A stretch of DNA of 64,000 bases from assembly GCA_001695595.3 (NCBI GenBank), contig MBPM02000017.1:186001-250000 (forward strand), in the 5' to 3' direction. Positions 1-10,782 of this stretch are shown piece by piece. The translations under genes and the position numbers were made by a program. The notes under the pieces were generated by a model. That model had not been told where the DNA came from. It saw nothing but the letters and a program-made list of their open reading frames with translations, and ran no database searches. The DNA is from Plasmopara viticola. Its lineage: Eukaryota > Oomycota > Peronosporomycetes > Peronosporales > Peronosporaceae. The first letter of the stretch is position 1. The number at the start of each line of letters is the position of its first letter.

Positions 1-579
1 TCCAATTGCCACTTTCGTCTTTCCAACCTCCTTTTTTACCTTCTCCTCCTTTTTCTTTATTCCTCTGTTCTTCAATTTCTCGACCACTTTTGGATCCAGC
101 GACTTAAGTAGCTCCTGTTGAGCTTCTAAAATCTCCTGCGCACTCATTTCCTGTAATTTGGCTCGATTAGCTGCATCAATGTTTCTGCTTTCGAAGCTTA
201 ATTGAATCTCTCTTTCTTCTTCTTTTTTCTTCTCTTGGGTCTTCATTTCACGACGTCTACGACCAAAGAGACTTTGACTGGGACCACGTCGGCTAACGAC
301 AGGAAAACCAGTCGAGTTGACGTCAAACTTAAAGCTTTGCTGACTTTCAGATGCCACTTTACGCTCCACAACGCCCTTCAGCACCTGAACACCCTCTTCT
401 GGAAGAGATCTAAAGACTTCATTAAGACTTGCAGGCGATGATTCGATGGGTACATGCCCACGATGCAGAACTTTAGCTGATGGTTGCTTTTTTTGGCTAA
501 AAAACTGCTCTTGCTCGAGGAGAAGTTGCGCTAATTCAGCGTCCAAGTTGACGCCATTGACACTCGGTTGAGTATTCAT
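1..579 (-). CDS. RPAP1: RNA polymerase II-associated protein 1 (RPAP1), N-terminal part
   Basis: The frame is open from an ATG at 579 to the window edge (193 codons, no stop), so only the N-terminus is present. It starts MNTQPSVNGVNLDAELAQLL. Around residues 139-170 lies a segment reading ANRAKLQEMSAQEILEAQQE followed by LLKSLDPKVVEKLKNRG, the pattern of the RPAP1 N-terminal domain (an EIL-x-EQ-x-LL-x-LDP helix pair). A basic stretch (GRRRREMK) and a Lys/Glu-rich tail follow. RPAP1 family members connect RNA polymerase II to assembly and nuclear import factors and to mediator. No intron is needed in the visible part. Identification rests on this one domain; the start is the first ATG in the frame and looks sound. 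Confidence 0.8.
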   Translation of the reverse strand, partial: MNTQPSVNGVNLDAELAQLLLEQEQFFSQKKQPSAKVLHRGHVPIESSPASLNEVFRSLPEEGVQVLKGVVERKVASESQQSFKFDVNSTGFPVVSRRGPSQSLFGRRRREMKTQEKKKEEEREIQLSFESRNIDAANRAKLQEMSAQEILEAQQELLKSLDPKVVEKLKNRGIKKKEEKVKKEVGKTKVAIG

Positions 580-2436
580 TTTGAGCAAAAATGATTGGCG
601 GAAAAATAAGAGAGATTCCCGAACTCTTCGTAGTATATCTTAAGTGTAGCATGTTGCTATTATGTCGCAATTGCTGAATTTAAATATGAGGCAAACCTGT
701 CAGCTCTTCTAAGCATAAAGCGCACACCAGCAATTACGTTCTGCTATGGATGATCGTCACTTTTTTTTCCTTCTGAAATCTAGATCTAGACATTTAAATA
801 TTTGTGCTCAGAAGATCTAAACTCGTCGTTAGTTCTTTTTCGTCGGCCTTCAAACGATGGGATTCGCAATAATAACCATACTTTTAGGAGGTATACATTC
901 CACCTGGGACCTCCAACAATGACTTCACGACAATGTGCCACTTGCATTGTCTCTAGCCGCCTTAGCATATCGGTACAGTGAGAAGTCACACATTAACCTC
1001 ACAGTTTATTCATCAGTAGATACCATAGGCAGAGCATGCAGTGGCTTTATTTTTGTAAGATTCTAAAATTGATGGCTTTTTAAATTTTATTTGCTTTTCA
1101 TTTTCCATGTAAGCGCATGTTGAATGCAGAGGCAGCGGCCAATACATAGCAAAATATTTAATATAAACTTTTCAGGAGCTGATACATATCTATTATGTAA
1201 AACTCTGCTTTTAGCAAGATGCAAATCCAGGTGAGATGTTGATCTCAAATTCTCACAATGCGTTTGTGGCCATTCATGGTTGAGCATCATGAAGGCATAG
1301 CCAATGGCAAAATACTGGCGTCCCACACCAATTGTAATGTATATATCGCCACGAAGAGCTCTTTGGTGCTTCGTCCATATGTACAATATGTAAAGATACT
1401 TGTGTTGTAAAGAAGAAATGGTTCTAACAACAGACTCGCTTCAACTTTTCTTTAATTCCTATGTGTACACCGCGTGAAAATGTATTAGATGCCGTTTTGT
1501 AGCAAGCGCTTTAAAGGAGCTTGCTCTAATAGCATGAGACGTCTACTTGGTGCCTTGGTGTTACTCTCAAGTCTGAAGGTATTTTGCGAAGCTGACCATT
1601 TTCCGCTGTTCTAGTGCGCTGGCTACGGGAAAACGAGATGAAACTTCAAGGGGTCCTCGCAAATTTTCAGTTTGCTGGCTTAGCATATAAGATTCGGGAT
1701 TTCCAGTGTGTAAAAGACGCCTTTTAGCTAATTTTCGCGCATCACTAAAATAACGCGCTTTGAGCAAGAAAACTGAGCTTCGGTGACGCTAGGGCCAAAA
1801 ATGTAGTCGAAACAGCTCGATTTAAGCTTACGATACGGCCAGAATACATGTGGATAATTTTGGCGGGGTCCTGTTTAGTCCCTGTTACAAACATAGAGCA
1901 ATCCGCTCAGAGCACCGACCGCCTGTCAATGAAATATTGCTGTCACGCATTAGGTCCAGCAAACGCCGTCTGTCTGACCGAGCGCACTGGATATTTTGTT
2001 GCCTGACATGAAGACCGAGACCATGTGAGCTGAAGTCGGAACAGAGACAGTGTATCTAAGGATGGTCTGCCGAGAGCATCAGCACACATCCTAACAGTAG
2101 TATCAACTTTTAACAAGCCGCAGAAGTAATTTTGAAGGCCTTATTTGACACAATCGCGTGGAAACTATAAGTCATTAAAATTGTATTTACGAACAGCCTT
2201 ATTTTTTTGTTCCCCAGTATGAGAAATAAAAAATACACGCCAAATGCACCATCTTACTGAGGCGACACGCGAATACTGCCACCAACTTCCGACAAGCCAC
2301 AGACAAAGTCAAGGCTTATGGAATTCCAATAACTTGACAGTACTGGCAAGCTACCAACATGCAAGTCGCGGGTTTGATCCTCTCGTGTGTCTCACAGCGC
2401 CTTATATATTTGGGTGCGAACTCGTAAATGTAAGGC
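580..2436. other. Gene-free spacer
   Basis: I see no credible gene here. Short open frames on both strands lack recognisable domains. The region is AT-rich with some homopolymer runs. It contains the promoter side of RPAP1 near 580-800, but I cannot define elements. Confidence 0.5.
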
Positions 2437-2553
2437 CAATAGTCTGCAGATTTATCCGAAAAATTTTTTTTGGAATTGAATGACCGCTTATAGATGCATA
2501 AGCGGCCATTTAGGTCCAATAATCTTTTTACGGATGAATCTGCAGACTATTGT
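2437..2553. repeat. Foldback (long hairpin) element
   Basis: The left arm 2437-2491 and right arm 2498-2553 are imperfect reverse complements around a 6-nt loop (agatgc). The outermost roughly 22 nt (CAATAGTCTGCAGATTTATC on the left) match the other arm with one mismatch, and the innermost 8 bp (CCGCTTAT/ATAAGCGG) are perfect. I estimate about 80% pairing over the whole stem. It could be a foldback/MITE remnant or a transcribed hairpin. No target duplication was found. Confidence 0.65.
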
Positions 2554-5500
2554 GCATCCATAAGTATATTGTACCAGATCTGATACAATGACTAAAGCCA
2601 ATCTCTTTTCCGATACACAGCAGATCATCTACCCACTCGTAGCGATGTAGCTGCGATCACTCCCGACCTCAACATCTTTGCCTAAAGTAAGGGATGGATT
2701 CGATATAGTCTGTTCGTCGACAGAATATTCCAAACTAGTGATAAAGGCCTAGGCATAGCCTGGCCTTCACAAAAGCGCATACGCAAGCCCAATGCTTGCT
2801 CGTTCGAAAATCAGCAATGATTCATCTTCAACCATGACGCGTATCCAATAGACAGTGCGATGAGTATTTTCGCTGTCAAGAATGTGTGGCCTTAATAGAC
2901 TGAAAAGGGCTAGAAATAACGGAAAGATTCATTTGAAAGTTCATAGGTGCGTGATTCTTGGCAAGCATTTTTGTTATTGGTAATATGTTTTGTTTAACAG
3001 CTCTAAGATGCTTGGACTGGATTGAGATGACTCGCTCGTGTCAAGTCTCAGTAACGCGCAATCGACATTTTCTTAAATATTGCAACCAACGCTGAACTGT
3101 TTCTTTTGCTTGGCAAAGGTGGAGCGCATTGCTGCTTAAAGCTTCTGTTGTGGTCTTAAAATCATCCTGACGCTGGCTCTCCCAATACCAATTTATGGTT
3201 CCGACTAATCGGACCGGAGCTTTGCGAGGCTTACATAACCAGCTCTGTATTCGTGCAGATGTTTGACTAGTCTTGATGTGCTTTCTAAAGTCCGAGGCTT
3301 TTAGGAGTATTAGGGGTCCGGTATATCCTTTGCCAAAACACCACTAAAACTTGGTGTACAGAGGTTCATAAGAAAGTCTTAGCTCATAGAAACGAAAAAC
3401 ACGAACATATGTGTCTTGTGGTACTACTTACAACTACAAAAGCGGTGTAAGCTTATCGATGCCATGCCAAAAAAGCAACTGTGAACATTGATTTTCCCAG
3501 ATTTGTCACCCTTGTAGGTCAAACAGAAAGCAACATTTAATTTATGCGTGAAGTAAGCTGAACAAAGCAATGGTCATGCACAAAGCAATGACAGGAGTTG
3601 TTGCATGAAAGCATGTTGAGATGCACTTTATACAGTGCATTATATTTCGTACTATTTCAGACGAGAATGTCGGATATAGCCAGAGGTATACTTATGAGAT
3701 TACCAGTGAGCTTCCAAGCGTCCTGACGACGTCGAATCATTAGACACATTATTCTCTACGCGCTTTTGGCCCATCCTGCATGGTAAATTAGTATGATGCC
3801 TACTTTGACTTGCTGATCTTAGGTACCTGCACCTGGTTGAACTTTGTTTCTAACGTCAGAACCACTATACATTAAGCGTCTTTGGCAGCCGATGCTACCA
3901 ATGGAAATTATTTTTTCGCTAATAGCGGTTTTGTAGGCGTCCTCTCGTTTGCTTTTGAAAGGTTTTAAAAGTTCATGTTTTGGGCGTGGAACTGCCGAGA
4001 TTTCTTTGAAGCAGAACACTATCTTTGCCGCAGCCATTGCGGCGAGCACAGCTGATGAATAAGCAAGCTCAAGGACACCACCTAGTCGCTAGCATTAACT
4101 ACGACGATGGATAGCCGCCATAGACCAAAGTCGGGGCGGTGGCAATCATGTGTTGAGTCGAACCTATTACTCACTTTCGTGGTAGCAGTACGCAGAAATC
4201 TAGTAGCATTAGCACATTTCATCTCGCGTCAGCCCGAATAAAATGGTAAGACGCCAAGTGTCTTCAATGTTGCATCCGTTTGACAAGAAAAAGGAAAGAC
4301 ACAGGTTCTAGTCTTTGTTTTAGTGGGCAGTACGAGTGGCGATCTTGATGTGCTTGATCTTCGACTTTAATGACGAGTATGACCCATGGATACCGCCATC
4401 TGCGTATCAAGGCTCGCTATGTCAGCCGAATTATCGGCGGTAACTCTCATTGAAAAATATCTTGTAGCTGCCCAGTTACCCAAATGATTACATTCAGATC
4501 GTAATGTTTTCGTAAGCGGAAAGTAAAGTCCAATTGTTGACAAGCGATCTTGCTAGCGGATTCAAGAGACGACTAAAGCCGTATATGTTGAAGTGGTAAC
4601 CGCTCAAAATCTTGAATATGAATGCAACTTAGACCATCGTGGGCTGTACTTATTTTTGTTAATATGTCTATTATATATCACACCCTCTACTCAATATATT
4701 TTACGCTGGGTGCGATGTTTGTAGTGCTTAATTAAAAAGTTGTAAGAATATGTACAGAAGTTTTTGCTATCGTCTTTTTCGGTTTGACAAAAATTGATTC
4801 TTTGCTTGTATTTTAAAGCACGACTTTTTAATTTGCAAATGGTAAATGACTACTTTCATACTTCTATTTCGATACAATAGGTGTGCTGCCATGGACTTCT
4901 GGTAAGCTAGAAATAAAGTCAATAGACACAAATGGACCACAATTTGGTAAGCATTAATTTTACCTTAAAGTTCAAATGTTGTGCAGAGAACTTCTGCTGC
5001 TATTGGATTCGTGCCTCGCAGACCGGTTTTGGCGTTGGGTAAAAGCGAAAGTTTCGCCAAAGTGATTTGTATCGGACCCACCAAGTGTGCATGTCAGTGA
5101 TAAATAGTAGATACCATTGGTAGCCTTACTACGTCTCAGCACTTTAGAAGAGTCGTTGTTGGCTAAGACATGGATCTAGTACATCTAGATAGTGATTAGT
5201 TGCTTACTCGAAGACTATTTTTTTTCACCCATAGATGTTATGTAAGTAAAATCTGCGCCATTTTTTTAGTTGTTAAATTTGTCACTCAGCAGCTTCATTA
5301 ACAAAGTCTTGCCTAGTATAGGATGCAGCCGATAGCAATAAAAGGTGTAGCCATCAAATTTTACCGGCTCCAGCCTCGCTAAAGATGTTAACGCCGGACG
5401 TATCAGAGTTACCTTGCCTAGCTTTAGACAAGATACGCGCTCCTTTACGAGATACCTTGATGCGTACTTCACTTCTCCTCTCATTCTCAATACTATTTAT

Positions 5501-6273
5501 ATAATTTTATTTCCGATTCGGGATCCTTTTAGCAGATAATTGCATCTGAACACTTTGAGTTTACGCCTTTTTATGTAACAACCCGATATACGTCGTAGGA
5601 GCGTTCAATAGCGATTCATTAATGACCATTCATGTCAATTAGATTGCTGACCGTTGTCAATGTCATGTAATTCTCTCTTTCACGAGGGAGTGATTACACC
5701 CGCTCACAATTTCAGTTGAAAGTACTATACGTTGTACGTCTCACCCTATTGTTTTGCGAGTGCTCGCCGCGCTACGTGATAACAGACTAACTGACTCGTT
5801 AAGGTCTCAAAATCTTTACTCAGACCATGTTGTCGGCCTTTACTGCCCATAATTTTTACAAAGCAAGGATGTTTGCCAATATATAGCCGGTCGGCGCTTA
5901 TGCCCATCTGCATCATAATCAGTGAAACTCTTTGAAAGTTACACGCGGGGCGTGGACTTATAAAAAATGAGGTCGGCGTGATTCAATAGATAGCTCATAT
6001 ATATCGACATTTACTTAGCAACTTTTCTCTATGGCGCCAAAACACGCCAGTATTGATTGCAATATGACGTTCCGTTACCACAAAGAAATGCAAGCAAAAT
6101 GTTAAATTTTGATAAATCCAAGCACCATTCGAACAAGGAGCTCATAAAGATTTGATTTTGATGTTTTGTATAAAAGCAGCCAATCATACTAGTACTGTGG
6201 AACATACTTTCTTACTAATATACACCCTTAACCCTGTAAATAACTCCCAAACACTAAATACTGCCTTTTCCGT
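2554..6273. other. Gene-free spacer with weak Gypsy traces
   Basis: No intact gene is visible. On the minus strand near 4880-4960 a frame reads FVSIDFISSLPEVHGS, resembling the second-Asp region (SMDFI-x-LP) of Ty3/Gypsy integrases. On the minus strand near 3100-3200 a piece reading W-x-ES-x-QDDF-x-TTTEAL resembles the start of a Gypsy RNase H region. Both are short and surrounded by stops. Confidence 0.35.
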
Positions 6274-6284
6274 CGATATTTGAT

Positions 6285-6611
6285 TGTATTGTATTGTATT
6301 ACGTTATCGCGTTGCCAAGTTATGCACGTGCTAGGCTCAGTCTGGCTAGTCCACGGCATAGAGTGGTGTCCGCATACGTCGGGTCTCGTTCGGCGGGCAG
6401 TGCAGCCAGCACCGAGGTCGTAAGGGTCTTCAATTATTTTGTTCAGCTCTGACTTGGTAAGAGCCCAGGTGGCGCCCTGATGCTGGAAACCGTCGCGTCG
6501 AGGGTGAGGCTCGTTAGAGACCTGCAGATGCCCGAGAGCACCTGCCCGAAGCGCGCGAGCATTTAGCCCCCGCGCTTAGAAGGAGGGCGTCACCCCAACC
6601 TTTTCCGAAGC
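6285..6611 (-). mobile_element. Short LINE deletion derivative, copy A
   Basis: About 327 bp, one of five related copies in this window. Reading the LINE sense (minus) strand, the 5' end is GC-rich (CGGAAAAGGTTGGGG) and the 3' end is a TAATACAATACAATA-type tail. It is bordered by an exact 11-bp duplication, CGATATTTGAT, at 6274-6284 and 6612-6622. That is the pattern expected from target-primed reverse transcription. Internally it joins three separated pieces of the longer copy at 53755-54905. It has no complete protein and is non-autonomous. Confidence 0.85.
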
Positions 6612-6851
6612 CGATATTTGATACGATGCTTGTATTATGTCGTACAAAAAAAACGTTTATGTCTCAGTGTACATCCTTAATACTTCTTTCAAATACTGAA
6701 GACTAAGGTCTTCCTGAGTCCAAACGAGCCATAGCTCAAGAAGAAGGTAAAAAGGAGCGTTTAGATAAAAAATAAGCTTATATTCTAATTTAAGCAAATG
6801 TAATTGTAAATACGTAATTATGTAATGCTCTTTCATTTATAATTTTTTATT

Positions 6852-7025
6852 TGCCTATTTGGTGAAATTGGTAAACACGACAGATTCAAAGTCTGTTCTT
6901 GTAAAAGAATTGTTGGTTTGGGTTCAATAGTGGGTATTTATACTTATCAATTCGAGTGATGAAACCTTACACTTAGGATGTAAAGCTTTAACTGCAATAT
7001 GGGTTCGAATCCATATAACATATAG
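6852..7025 (+). pseudogene. Mitochondrial-type tRNA-Leu pair, probable nuclear mitochondrial insertion
   Basis: Two AT-rich, tRNA-like segments lie next to each other. The first (about 6852-6937) has a D-arm-like GGTGAAATTGGTAAACAC, an anticodon arm ACAGA-TTCAAAG-TCTGT (anticodon CAA, Leu) and an extended variable arm, as in class II tRNAs. Its T arm is disturbed. The second (about 6935-7025) has the anticodon arm TTACA-CTTAGGA-TGTAA (anticodon TAG, Leu) and a T-arm-like TATGGGTTCGAATCCATA. Base composition and arrangement suggest organellar tRNAs copied into the nucleus. Stem mismatches suggest they are not functional. Confidence 0.5.
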
Positions 7026-8394
7026 CTAAAAAATATAGATTTTTCAATTACAAATTAATATTATTGAAAATGTATCTTTTCAGCAAAAATAGTCTACATA
7101 ACAAGCTAAATGAGTTTCAAACTCGTTGGTATTAATCGATTGCAGATTCAAAGCCTTCGCATCTGTGGGATCTAATACATACCAGTCAGGTAAGGCACGA
7201 GTTAAGCTCACAGTGTCCAAGTGTCATACGGCACAACACAATAAAAACTGGTTTGGACGCTCGTAGAGCACACTCGACTAATGTGCGGTTGTTGCCCCGT
7301 ATACAAACCTATTAAGAACCAGTTTCTCTGCCGAGTAATGACACGCCAACATTTACGTCCGGCTTCAAAAAGGGTGCGTGCCTTTGCTCGTGAGCTCGAG
7401 GCTAGCTGATCCTTGTGAAGAAGCCTTTGGTCAAAACTACGCGCAAATCATACTCTTATATGTACCTGTCGATCGACCTTTAGTTTTGGTTAGTGGTTTG
7501 GTTGTTTGACCTGGAACCGGGATGTAACTAGTTCGATACCCACATGATCCGGATTAAGGCAGTGGAAAAAATTACGAGGTGCGAAACTCGGTCCAGAAAT
7601 GGGTTGGATAGCTACCAGTAGTCCCCGTTAGAGACATCTTAGTTCTAGCGTGTGGATTCCAGTAGCTTAAATCTCTGATACATACCTATCATACTTCATT
7701 ACCAACCGCGATACAGTCGCCTCATTCTCTACAGTGTACGACCAGGCGACTCCTTTTTCTTATGTAGTGTAATCTTGAGCTGAAGAATGAGCCAGGTAAG
7801 CGAACACTTTATCACAGCATTCAGATTAAGAGCACGCTCACGACACCAAAAACTGATCGCCCGTATGCGCGATACGACATCTATGCAGCTGTGCTTAATG
7901 CTTAAAAGAACAATGGGTTTAAGAACATTGATGAAAGACTGTCGGCGCCATTAATCGCAATACTATATTGATTTTAAATAAAAGATGGTCTGCTGCATTA
8001 CAGTATGTTTCGAGACAATCCGTGCTAGTACTTACACTATTAAGTCTCCAATAAGACCGTTAAAAGGTCTTGTTGATAAAAAGAATATTTGGTCGGATGG
8101 CACCTACCGCTTGCAAAGCAAACTGTATAAGGGTTGCAGCGCATTTGCGCGCACAGGCCAAAATGTATCATCGAGTTATTTCCGCCGAAGTGGCTGTGTC
8201 ACTTACAGATTTGCCTGCTGCTTGCACTTAAACAGTATTGGTTCGTGATCGACCTGCCAATAGACTCGGCAGGAAGTAGGACTTTGTTGTTCTGTTGATG
8301 ACAATTGCTTTATTTAGCGGCTGTGTTAGGCACAATAAACGAAGCCGACACATCTCTATCATGTCTTGCGGCTACATGGACCTCCAAAATCAGT
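7026..8394. other. Gene-free spacer
   Basis: A third tRNA-like anticodon arm occurs near 7110-7130 (ATGAG-TTTCAAA-CTCGT) and may belong to the same organellar insertion. Otherwise I see no gene. The short open frame at 7985-8248 has no recognisable domain. Confidence 0.35.
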
Positions 8395-8745
8395 TGGCTT
8401 CGATCAAGATTCCTTTTTAATGGACACATATTGGAAAAGTGTCTCTAAAGTTTATAAATCAAGCTGGCCGCGTCCACAGCAGACCATCCGCAGACCAATG
8501 GTCAAACAAATATGCAAATCGTGTCACTAAGTATATGTTACGCAATTTGTGTGCAGATACAAAAAGGCGCTGGATCATCATACTCCCACTCGTAAAGTTT
8601 GCTTCGAAAAATGCCGCTCATTGTTTCACAGTGCTGTACGTCATTGGACTTGCTAACGCTCACATTTCTTTCGCTATTACAATTTGTTCAGGCCAAATAG
8701 TGAAATTGCGTACTGATATAAGATTTTCTGCACGACATAGATAAA
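8395..8745 (+). pseudogene. Ty3/Gypsy integrase core remnant
   Basis: Read across frames, the segment gives STADHPQTNGQTN, then LRNLCAD-x-KRRW, then LPLVKFASKNAAHC and GLANAH. This is the order seen in Ty3/Gypsy integrases around the catalytic Glu (HPQTDGQTE-x-N, LPL-x-EFA-x-N-AVH). The Glu position of QTE is Asn here. Several frameshifts are needed, so this is a dead fragment with no LTRs visible nearby. Confidence 0.7.
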
Positions 8746-8750
8746 TCAGA

Positions 8751-9249
8751 GACTTAAGAGTCACAAAATACGTTACGACAAAGCGTTTAAGATGAGTTTT
8801 CTGACCCATAATGAGTGAAATAACATATACAAGTAGATATCGGAGATTTGAAATTATGCCACTGCTTTAAGTCAGTGCTGATCTTTTCTTAAGCCGCGAC
8901 GTTGACGGGGAGGTAGTTGCTGCTTTGTGCAGTCCAATCGCTTGCAACCCGGAGCTGACAGCGATCGCAACACCATCACGCCGCAATAATTGACCATTAT
9001 GAACAGACTTATGATGTGTGACGAGGAAGATTTCAAAACTGTACTCTTTTTGCTACTTTCCAACATCTCAAAGTCATGGATCAAATGTAGAAGATAAATT
9101 TATCGCTGTTGCTGGCCTTTTATAATTGCACTTCTTTGTGGCGTACGCACATTTTAATGTCAAAGTTGCAAAAAGTGGTATCAAAATAGTTAAGTTAAGC
9201 TTGATCTTTCAAATACGGCGTATCTTAGTGTAATTTCCAGCAACAATCA
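8751..9249. other. Spacer upstream of the amino-acid transporter
   Basis: No gene is seen. It should hold the promoter of the transporter that starts at 9250; no specific element could be assigned. Confidence 0.4.
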
Positions 9250-10680
9250 ATGACCACAACCGAGCACACGCATCTATTGACACGTAGCGGTATCTGTGAA
9301 GACGGCAGCACGCCGGTAAAGCCTTATGGTCCAGCCGTCACGCTCGCTATGGCGCTTAATTACGTGATCGGTACTGGCTGCTTTGGTCTTCCCTACGCTT
9401 TCATGGAAGGTGGCATTGTCCTTGCAGTCACGCTAATGATAGTGGGCGTACTCGGCTCAATGATCTCAATGAACTACACCCTCGAATCACTAGCTCGTGC
9501 TGAAGGAGTGTGCGCATCCAAAAGCGGAGGCGCACCGCGTCACCAGATCACGTACCGCAAGTTCGAGTTTGCTACTGTTGCCGAGATGTTTGTGGGAAGA
9601 CTCGGCAAAGTCGCAGTCCAAGTCGTCATGGGCTTGTACTGCATTGGCTCTTTATGGTCCTACGCTTCCGTCTTTTCTTCATCTACAGCTTCGATTTTCT
9701 CCACATACGTGCTAGGCGAGTCCTGTGACGTCTATAGCGATCATCCATCTCCTGGTTGCTTGGACGGATACTACGTCTTCATGGCTATTTTCTCAACTAT
9801 CGTACTGTCTATGGTGCTTATGGACATCAGTGACCAAGCACTGGTCCAAAAGTTTTTATCCGTGTACCGTATTGTGGCCTTTGCTCTCATGTTGGTGACA
9901 ATGACAGCCAAGGTGGCAAGTGACGGGAGCGGCGTCGTGACCTCTCGCTACAATAGAAGTGGATCAGTGAATTGGGAAAACTTTGGCAAAGCCTTTGGAC
10001 CAACTTTGCTGGCGCTCAACTGCCAGTACAACATGCCAGACGCACTGCAGCCGTTAAATCCTAAATCTTCAGCGCGCTTTGTAGCGTTTGCTGCACTTTT
10101 GATTGCTGGAACTTGTTATCTCTTTGTGGGTCTTCTTGGTGCGCTCTCATTCGACAAGATCAACCCACTTGCAACACTCATGTGGAGTTCATACACTGGA
10201 TGCGGTGATGGTTGGGGGGAGTGCGAGTCCTTTAACCCATTGGCTTTTGTTGTGCAGCTTGTAATTTTGCTTTTTCCGGTGATAAATGTCGTATCGGCGT
10301 ACCCGATGGTGGGTGTCACCGTAGGTGATAACATGTTTATGTCAATCCCATTGCATCTGACTGATCGTTTTGGACGAAAACTCACCCGAAGCATGTGCCG
10401 ACTATTAGTGGCAGCGCCGCCCATTCTGTTTGCTGTCGTGTTCAAGCGTCTGGACTATATTTTTTCTATTGCAGGCTTGTTCGGCTTTCTGCTTGGGCTG
10501 ACGATCCCGTGTTGGTTTCAAGTCATTAGTAGTCGCTACTGCCAGAAAGTGTGGGGATTTCCAGGTGCAGCAATTACTGAGTTCACAGAGCCATTCATAA
10601 GCTCAATCTCGTTCGCTAGCAGCTTTTTAGCGCTAACATTTGTCATCACTGCTGTCGCGATCGGTACATTGAATGCATAA
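9250..10680 (+). CDS. Amino-acid transporter, AAAP (Aa_trans) family
   Basis: A single uninterrupted 476-residue frame. After a short polar N-terminus, residues from about 25 show the family start PYGPAVTLAMALNYVIGTGC followed by FGLPYAFMEGG, typical of the first membrane helix of amino-acid/auxin permeases. About ten to eleven hydrophobic helices follow, including the helix-8 region LNCQYNMPDALQPL and a long C-terminal set ending at residue 476. The family carries amino acids across plasma or vacuolar membranes with protons; substrate and membrane cannot be read here. The gene is tail-to-tail with the G6PD gene, leaving 102 bp between stop codons, with AATAAA-like sequence in the gap. The start is the only ATG before the first helix. 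Confidence 0.9.
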   Translation: MTTTEHTHLLTRSGICEDGSTPVKPYGPAVTLAMALNYVIGTGCFGLPYAFMEGGIVLAVTLMIVGVLGSMISMNYTLESLARAEGVCASKSGGAPRHQITYRKFEFATVAEMFVGRLGKVAVQVVMGLYCIGSLWSYASVFSSSTASIFSTYVLGESCDVYSDHPSPGCLDGYYVFMAIFSTIVLSMVLMDISDQALVQKFLSVYRIVAFALMLVTMTAKVASDGSGVVTSRYNRSGSVNWENFGKAFGPTLLALNCQYNMPDALQPLNPKSSARFVAFAALLIAGTCYLFVGLLGALSFDKINPLATLMWSSYTGCGDGWGECESFNPLAFVVQLVILLFPVINVVSAYPMVGVTVGDNMFMSIPLHLTDRFGRKLTRSMCRLLVAAPPILFAVVFKRLDYIFSIAGLFGFLLGLTIPCWFQVISSRYCQKVWGFPGAAITEFTEPFISSISFASSFLALTFVITAVAIGTLNA

Positions 10681-10782
10681 GTCGAAAAATAGCTCTATGA
10701 TGCATCAAACTTTGATAAAAACAAGCAACGCAACATTATCTATGCTTAGACTTCAATAAAATATTCTGCTGTGATATAAATT

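Noticed and set aside
2330..2400. tRNA-like T-arm (CGCGGGTTTGATCC) next to the foldback
   Set aside because: No matching acceptor or anticodon stems could be built, so neither a tRNA gene nor a tRNA-derived SINE is supported.
3050..3240. Possible Gypsy RNase H start on the minus strand
   Set aside because: Only a loose W...QDDF...EAL resemblance without the TDAS motif.
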